Positions 59,519-64,000 of a stretch of DNA of 64,000 bases are shown piece by piece. Every line of letters begins with the position of its first letter. Positions within the stretch are counted from its first letter, which is position 1. Source of the stretch: Hysterium pulicare CBS 123377 (Eukaryota; Ascomycota; Dothideomycetes; Hysteriales; Hysteriaceae); NCBI GenBank assembly GCA_000467715.1, contig AJFK01000612.1, positions 248,001-312,000 on the forward strand. The letters run 5' to 3'. Under the pieces are notes generated by a model. That model was not told the origin of the DNA and ran no database searches. It worked only from the letters and a program-made list of their open reading frames with translations. A program made the translations under genes and the position numbers.

Positions 59519-61602
59519 TCAATACTCCAACGTAACCTCCTGCCCCTTAACCTTCCCAATCACAATCTCGGGCGCATACTTCGGTATGACCTCATCATCA
59601 TGCAACATCTCAAACTCCTCCGTCGCATCCTTACCCATATGGCTGAACAGCGCCTGGGGTCCACCGGGGTGCTCATCCACCCAGTTCGTGACATCCATCA
59701 CAATACCCTTCACCGCGATCCACAGATCGTCTTTCTTGTTGTGCTTCGCGACTTCCTCGAGCGAGAACTCTTTATCCGGGATGCTGAACTTCTTGGGTGA
59801 GTTTGGCTTGCTGACTTTGCCTGGGTCTGAGGAGTCGGCTGAAGAACCTTTCATGACGGGGCCGGCGGACTTTTGGGACTGTTGCGAGGTTTTGGAGTCT
59901 GAGGATGAGGAGCCGGAGCTGCCGCTGCCGCTGCCCCATTCTACGGATACCTTGCCGGGTTGCGAGGGGTCGATGTGGAGGGAGATTTGGCCGAGACGTT
60001 GAGCTGCGGAGCCGCCGCCGTTGTTGAGAGCTTGTTGGAAGAGATAGCGAGATGCTGACTCGCCTGCGACACGGCCGTAGACGACGCAGCCGAGGAGGGA
60101 CGAACCACCCAGACGATTGGCACCGTGAACACCACCAGCCAATTCACCGCAAACGAAGAGGCCGTCGAATGGTTTACCTTCAGAGTTTAAGCACTGGGCT
60201 TGGTCGTTGATTTCAATACCGCCCATGGTGAAGTGCAGGACGGGCTCCATTAGGGCGACGTGGAAGGTATCGTCAATGTTGAAGGGCAGGTTATGGAAGT
60301 ATTTCTTGTTCCATGTGTCCTTCTTCTTACCATCTGCAATGGCATTGTAGTCCTGGAAAGACTCCGAGAGAGCCTGCTCGCCGCAACCGATCTCCTTAGC
60401 CAGCTCCTTGCCGGTCATCTTCTTCATTAGGCCACGACCTGAGTAGTGTCGAGTGTGGAAGTCGAGGATGTTTGAAGCTTTAGAGTTTAGAACAAGGCGA
60501 ATCGGCCAATTGCCCTTCTTTTTCTCTTCCCACATCATCCCGGAGACGTAATCACGGTGGCCGAGGTCATCGCAGAAACGTTGACCTTTCTTATTCAAGA
60601 GAATACCACCTTCACCACGGAGAGCTTCGGCAGCCAAGAATTTGGTCTTTGCCGTTGGATCTTTAGGATCTACCAAACCGGTAGGATGTACTTGGACTTT
60701 GTCCATGTCAATGCCATTTGCTCCAATTGACATTAGCATCTTGTGTCCATCACCAGTGGCATGTGCACCGTTTGTGGTCGAGAGGTCATACGTGTCCGGT
60801 CGGTGCTGCTTCAACAGCGAATCCTCTGTGAAATCTGCTGCATATCCACCAGTCGCAAGCACGACAGGTCCTTCAACTGTAGTCTCTTCGCCATTGAAAA
60901 GGTACGTTACACCAGTCGCGGTATTGCCATCCTTGTTGACCTTCGTCACCTTGGCCTTCTTGACGAGCTGAACTCGGTCTGGCTCGGCTTCGGCCAATTC
61001 TTCAAATCTTTGCATCAGAGCATATGTGATGGCCATACCAGGAAACTTGGCATCGTGGCCACGATGTGTTCGGGGTTGGGAGTGACCACTGTGCAAAGTT
61101 AGCGAATCAATTCAAAATGTCAATACTGCAACCAACTACGTACCCTAACCGGGAAACAAGAGTCAGATCGAGGTTGAAGACATCCTGTAACCATTCGACG
61201 GCGGCAGCGGACTTGTAGGTAAGCACCTTGATTAAATCCGGTCGGGCCTTGTCTCTGGCAGACTTGAGAGTATCATCGTAGAATTGCTTGACGCTGTCGG
61301 CAATCTTGTGGTCGACTTGTGTTCTCGTGAGGGCGCCATTTATACCCGAGGTTGCCTTTGTGGAGTTGCCTCCCATGAAGTCTGCCAAACGTCAGAACGA
61401 AGCTGAATTCAAGCCAACGAGTGTGGGTTGTCACGTACTGTTCTTGTCGAGAAGCAATACATTTCCGCCGGATAGATAGATGGTATGAGCAGCGCTCAAG
61501 CCGGATACTGGAGTAATTGGTTAGTTGGCCATGCGTCGTGATGTCGCAGCCGCGGAATGTTGCTTACATCCAGCACCAACCACAATGATTCTCTGCGGCA
61601 TA
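59519..61602 (-). CDS. Soluble fumarate reductase (Osm1/Frd type) with C-terminal cytochrome b5 domain
   Basis: Four exons (61602-61569, 61507-61439, 61381-61144, 61088-59519) give 636 residues. The N-terminus MPQRIIVVGAGLSG is the FAD-binding Rossmann motif, with no room for a signal peptide, so a cytosolic protein is expected. Family motifs follow: NSTKATSGING, RTHRGHDAKFPGMAI, EALRGEGGILLN and the FAD-end GELAGGVHGANRLGGSSLLGCVVYGR. After a Ser/Gly-rich linker (about residues 480-540) comes a cytochrome b5 domain with the heme ligand motif DEHPGG and a second histidine in FEMLHDDEV. It reduces fumarate to succinate, reoxidising FADH2 or NADH under low oxygen. The b5 domain may supply electrons. 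The exons sum to a whole number of codons. Confidence 0.92.
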
Positions 61603-62863
61603 ATGGCAGCTTAGACGATGGGAAAGGAGATGGTAGATGTCACAGGTGGCTAAGAGAGAGGAAGTTGAAGACTTGCTTGTGATTTGGAAGTCAAAGGAAG
61701 TCTGGTGGGTTAAGTAGTGATACACTCCCCTCGGCCTGGATCTAGCAATACCTCGGCGCGGAGAAAGGCAGCTAGGCCGCACTCGGAATGAATGTTCGGC
61801 GGGCGTGGCGAATGGGAGCGTCAGCGATTGGAATGTCTTCGGGCTCATGCGACGCTTTTCAACACGCTCTGCACGTCCAAGCTCCGTCTGACGCTGCATG
61901 TGAAGCTTTTCCCTCGTCATGTGGCCTTTCAACACGTCCACACTCAGCCGCCATCAAGACCGAGCCACCCAGAATCCGGGGCAGTGCGCTAACTCAATCG
62001 TTTTCCATGCGTTCCATGCTGCTGCTTTTGCATGTGAAATCCTGCTGATTCGGCTTACGTTTCTCCGACGTCGTCTCATTATTCACTCCTCGTTTCTCCT
62101 TCTCTGGACCTTCATACTCTTCCAGGTTCTTGACCAAGGTATTGTACGCATAGATGGTCGTATTTCGCAGTAAACTTCGGGTTGGATCAGTGCAGACTTC
62201 TTAGCAAGCCAACCTCGCCGACAATTGCAGAGTGCAGGAAGCAGAAGTCAAACACCGCGGCGTCTGACCCCGGCGTAGATTTCTTACTATTGATCACCAA
62301 GAAGTATTTATGGTCAATACCTGACTTCGAACAGCTTGACTTGGCTAACTTCTCTTAGCTTTGTTTTTGAAATATGTAGAAAAACCTACTAATGAGTCTG
62401 AACTGGCCCTAGGGTGAGCCAACTGGCCTCATCGGTTAGACTTTGGACCACACCCTAAAATGTGATAGGTAACTGGGACTTATCTAGAAGCAGCTTATTT
62501 CCTAAAGTCTACTCTAGAGTAGAGAAATAATTATTTCCTAGAATATAAGCTCAACCTAGTTTAGAGTAAGTAAGTAGATGCTGGTGTGGTTGAGAGATTG
62601 TATGGCATTTCAGTGCTGCACGCAAACGTCAGTTGCACTCGCCCCAACGCGTTGACATCATTTTCCATCTTTATACGCACAAAAGAGCCTAGTTCTGGTA
62701 TAGATCTGTTTCTGCCCGGTATTACTGGCAGAGAATAATTCCAGTCCGAAGTACCCCCCTTTTTGGAGGACAAAATTTCTCATTTCGCCAGAAACAGTAC
62801 AGCCTCGTTAGACAAACCCATCATTTGGGTTTGAGGCGCTCCAAGCCCAGAGCTATCAAACCC
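61603..62863. promoter_or_regulatory. Upstream region of the fumarate reductase gene, with a fold-back element
   Basis: 1.26 kb between the fumarate reductase start and the 3' end of the right-edge gene. It contains the fold-back element at about 62385-62577, listed separately. Apart from that no gene is supported. Confidence 0.45.
62385..62577. mobile_element. Candidate MITE-like fold-back element
   Basis: About 193 bp of AT-rich DNA bounded by imperfect inverted repeats. The left arm starts at 62386 with CTACTAATGAGTCTGAACT, and the reverse complement of 62558-62577 is CTACTTACTTACTCTAAACT (15 of 20 aligned positions match). Matching AGGGTGAGC / AGGTTGAGC blocks lie inside the arms. The centre holds nested palindromes: TCTACTCTAGAGTAGA (62508-62523) abutting GAAATAATTATTTC (62524-62537), enclosed by AGCTTATTTCCTA / TAGAATATAAGCT arms. 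There is no coding capacity. I see no clear target-site duplication, so the family and borders are uncertain. Confidence 0.42.
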
Positions 62864-64000
62864 TCAATCCACAACCCATTCATCTGTCCAGAAATCTCTC
62901 ACGCAGCCAGCCGTCTCCTCACCCAACGCAACATCCAAGACATCCCTCCCATTCTCATCCATTTGCCCCTTCAGAGTGAGAAGCACCACCTCTTGCAGAC
63001 TTCCCGCCACGTCGCTCAGGCTGACGACTTCCGAACTACTCAATTTAGCCCGGGTCGTGCAGAATGGCAAGAGTGTCATTCCAGCACTCACTGGACGATA
63101 AGAATCGGAAAAGATACGGCCGCTGCGACTTCCGGGCATTGATGCGTCATACTGCACCTGCTGACCTTGTCTTGGGCCCTGAAAATGCGCTGCTGGACCT
63201 TGCGTAGGCAAATGCAGATTATTAGGAAATAGTGCAGGTCTATTTGGTGACCTAGGTGGAATTGGCGGCGGTACTATTCTCTGGCTCGCCGGCCCTGTCG
63301 GCGCCGATAATGGGGGCTTAATACTATGTTCGGCAAAGGAAGAGGAGTTTGATTGATTTTGCTTATATGGAGCTCCGTATTGCCACTGTCTCTGACGTTT
63401 TGGCGGAGGAGGCATATCATTCTCTCGGTGACCTATTGGCCGAACACTTCGTGGATGTGTTACCATATCCATCGGATCACTTTCCTGAACCAAGTCACTT
63501 AAATTGGACCTTTCATTCAACTCAGTAGTGGTTCCCAACGAATTGATTTTGCGTGGAATCAGCCTTTCTTTTCTCCACCAACCCTTTGTCCAAGAGCCGT
63601 TGTGCATACGTTCCGCTAACATCTGGAGTAACGTCTTCAAATTCCTCTCATCATCTAAAGGCAAGACTGCGAGCGATTCGAAGTACGGGTTGGCGTCCAA
63701 CTGTTGCTGTAGAACAGCAAGCGAATGCGCTCCTGGAAAAACTGCTGTGCCGTCAAGGCCAACGTGATGGGCTTCATTAACCTGATCCAGGCTATCCTTT
63801 CGATCCTCTATGACGTTTGAGACTAACAGGAAGATCGCTGCATAATCATGATAGCCGGCATTTGCCACGAATAATCTGATTCGGTCGACGGTGTTTTCCA
63901 ATTTGTCTTGAGGTTCTACCATGGATCGTGTAAGGATGAGAATGCGGGCCCAGCGTGCACTCGATAGGTTCTTGAGCGGGACGGGGAAGGTGATGTCGTA
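62864..64000 (-). CDS. Unknown protein, C-terminal 378 residues (5' end beyond the window)
   Basis: The frame runs from the right edge of the window to a stop at 62864 without a needed intron. The first part (to about residue 140) looks globular, with RWARILILTRSMVEPQDKL and YHDYAAIFLLVSNVIEDRKDSLDQ. The middle is disordered and rich in Pro, Ser, Gln and Arg (MPPPPKRQRQWQYG, PPPIPPRSP). The end is again more ordered (SSSEVVSLSDVAGSLQEVVLLTLKGQ). The basic KRQRQ cluster suggests a nuclear protein. I do not recognise the family. Confidence 0.6.
   Translation of the reverse strand, partial: YDITFPVPLKNLSSARWARILILTRSMVEPQDKLENTVDRIRLFVANAGYHDYAAIFLLVSNVIEDRKDSLDQVNEAHHVGLDGTAVFPGAHSLAVLQQQLDANPYFESLAVLPLDDERNLKTLLQMLAERMHNGSWTKGWWRKERLIPRKINSLGTTTELNERSNLSDLVQESDPMDMVTHPRSVRPIGHRENDMPPPPKRQRQWQYGAPYKQNQSNSSSFAEHSIKPPLSAPTGPASQRIVPPPIPPRSPNRPALFPNNLHLPTQGPAAHFQGPRQGQQVQYDASMPGSRSGRIFSDSYRPVSAGMTLLPFCTTRAKLSSSEVVSLSDVAGSLQEVVLLTLKGQMDENGRDVLDVALGEETAGCVRDFWTDEWVVD

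Overview
The window is nuclear DNA from a filamentous ascomycete (Pezizomycotina). The evidence is one gene every 3-4 kb on both strands, mostly short introns of about 48-120 bp with GTRNGT donors and CTAAC/CTGAC-like branch sites, GC near 50%, and a gene set that is clearly fungal (TRM82, TRR1, ATG14, CFT1, NUS1, SEC10, RAX2, soluble fumarate reductase). The FG-tail and dynamin families would suit Leotiomycetes, but that placement is only an inference. Exon joins were built by hand. For every multi-exon gene complete in the window the joined exons sum to a whole number of codons, which supports the models.

Layout. 1-14.2 kb is a housekeeping block: the 3' end of TRM82, thioredoxin reductase TRR1, a small unknown gene, ATG14, the large mRNA 3'-end-processing gene CFT1, and head-to-head with CFT1 a lysosomal-cobalamin-transporter-like LMBR1 gene. 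14.2-22.3 kb has no gene I can support. At 22.3-23.4 kb lies a DapA-type aldolase (L-threo-3-deoxy-hexulosonate aldolase-like), followed by another 3.6 kb without genes. 27.0-34.4 kb holds two tandem Mx-like dynamin GTPases on the minus strand, in an otherwise gene-sparse interval. 36.3-49.4 kb is again dense: an unknown single-TM protein, cystathionine gamma-lyase CYS3, NUS1 and SEC10 head-to-head, a dienelactone-hydrolase-like/SnoaL-like fusion, and an unknown disordered protein. 50.6-64 kb carries a 14-TM MFS drug transporter, the polarity landmark RAX2, a fumarate reductase fused to cytochrome b5, and an unknown gene that runs off the right edge.

Most exciting locus. The dynamin at 27044-30649 is not an ordinary dynamin. 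After the GTPase, middle and GED regions it continues for about 400 residues as an FG-nucleoporin-like disordered tail. Through a small terminal intron it ends in a motif that matches the Nup98/Nup116 GLEBS (Gle2/Rae1-binding) signature EELRxxDY. The gene thus joins an Mx-type GTPase to its own nuclear-pore-like tail. Its tandem paralogue (31669-34413) has the same GTPase-middle-GED core but an unrelated short tail. Vertebrate MxB acts at the nuclear pore, so a pore-linked defence or trafficking role is an attractive hypothesis; it is not shown by sequence.

Second highlight. TRR1 contains a 7-nt microexon inside its FAD-binding motif. It is also preceded by an in-frame, acid-free, Arg/Ser/Ala-rich extension without any ATG, which looks like a mitochondrial presequence reached by a near-cognate CUG start or an upstream exon.
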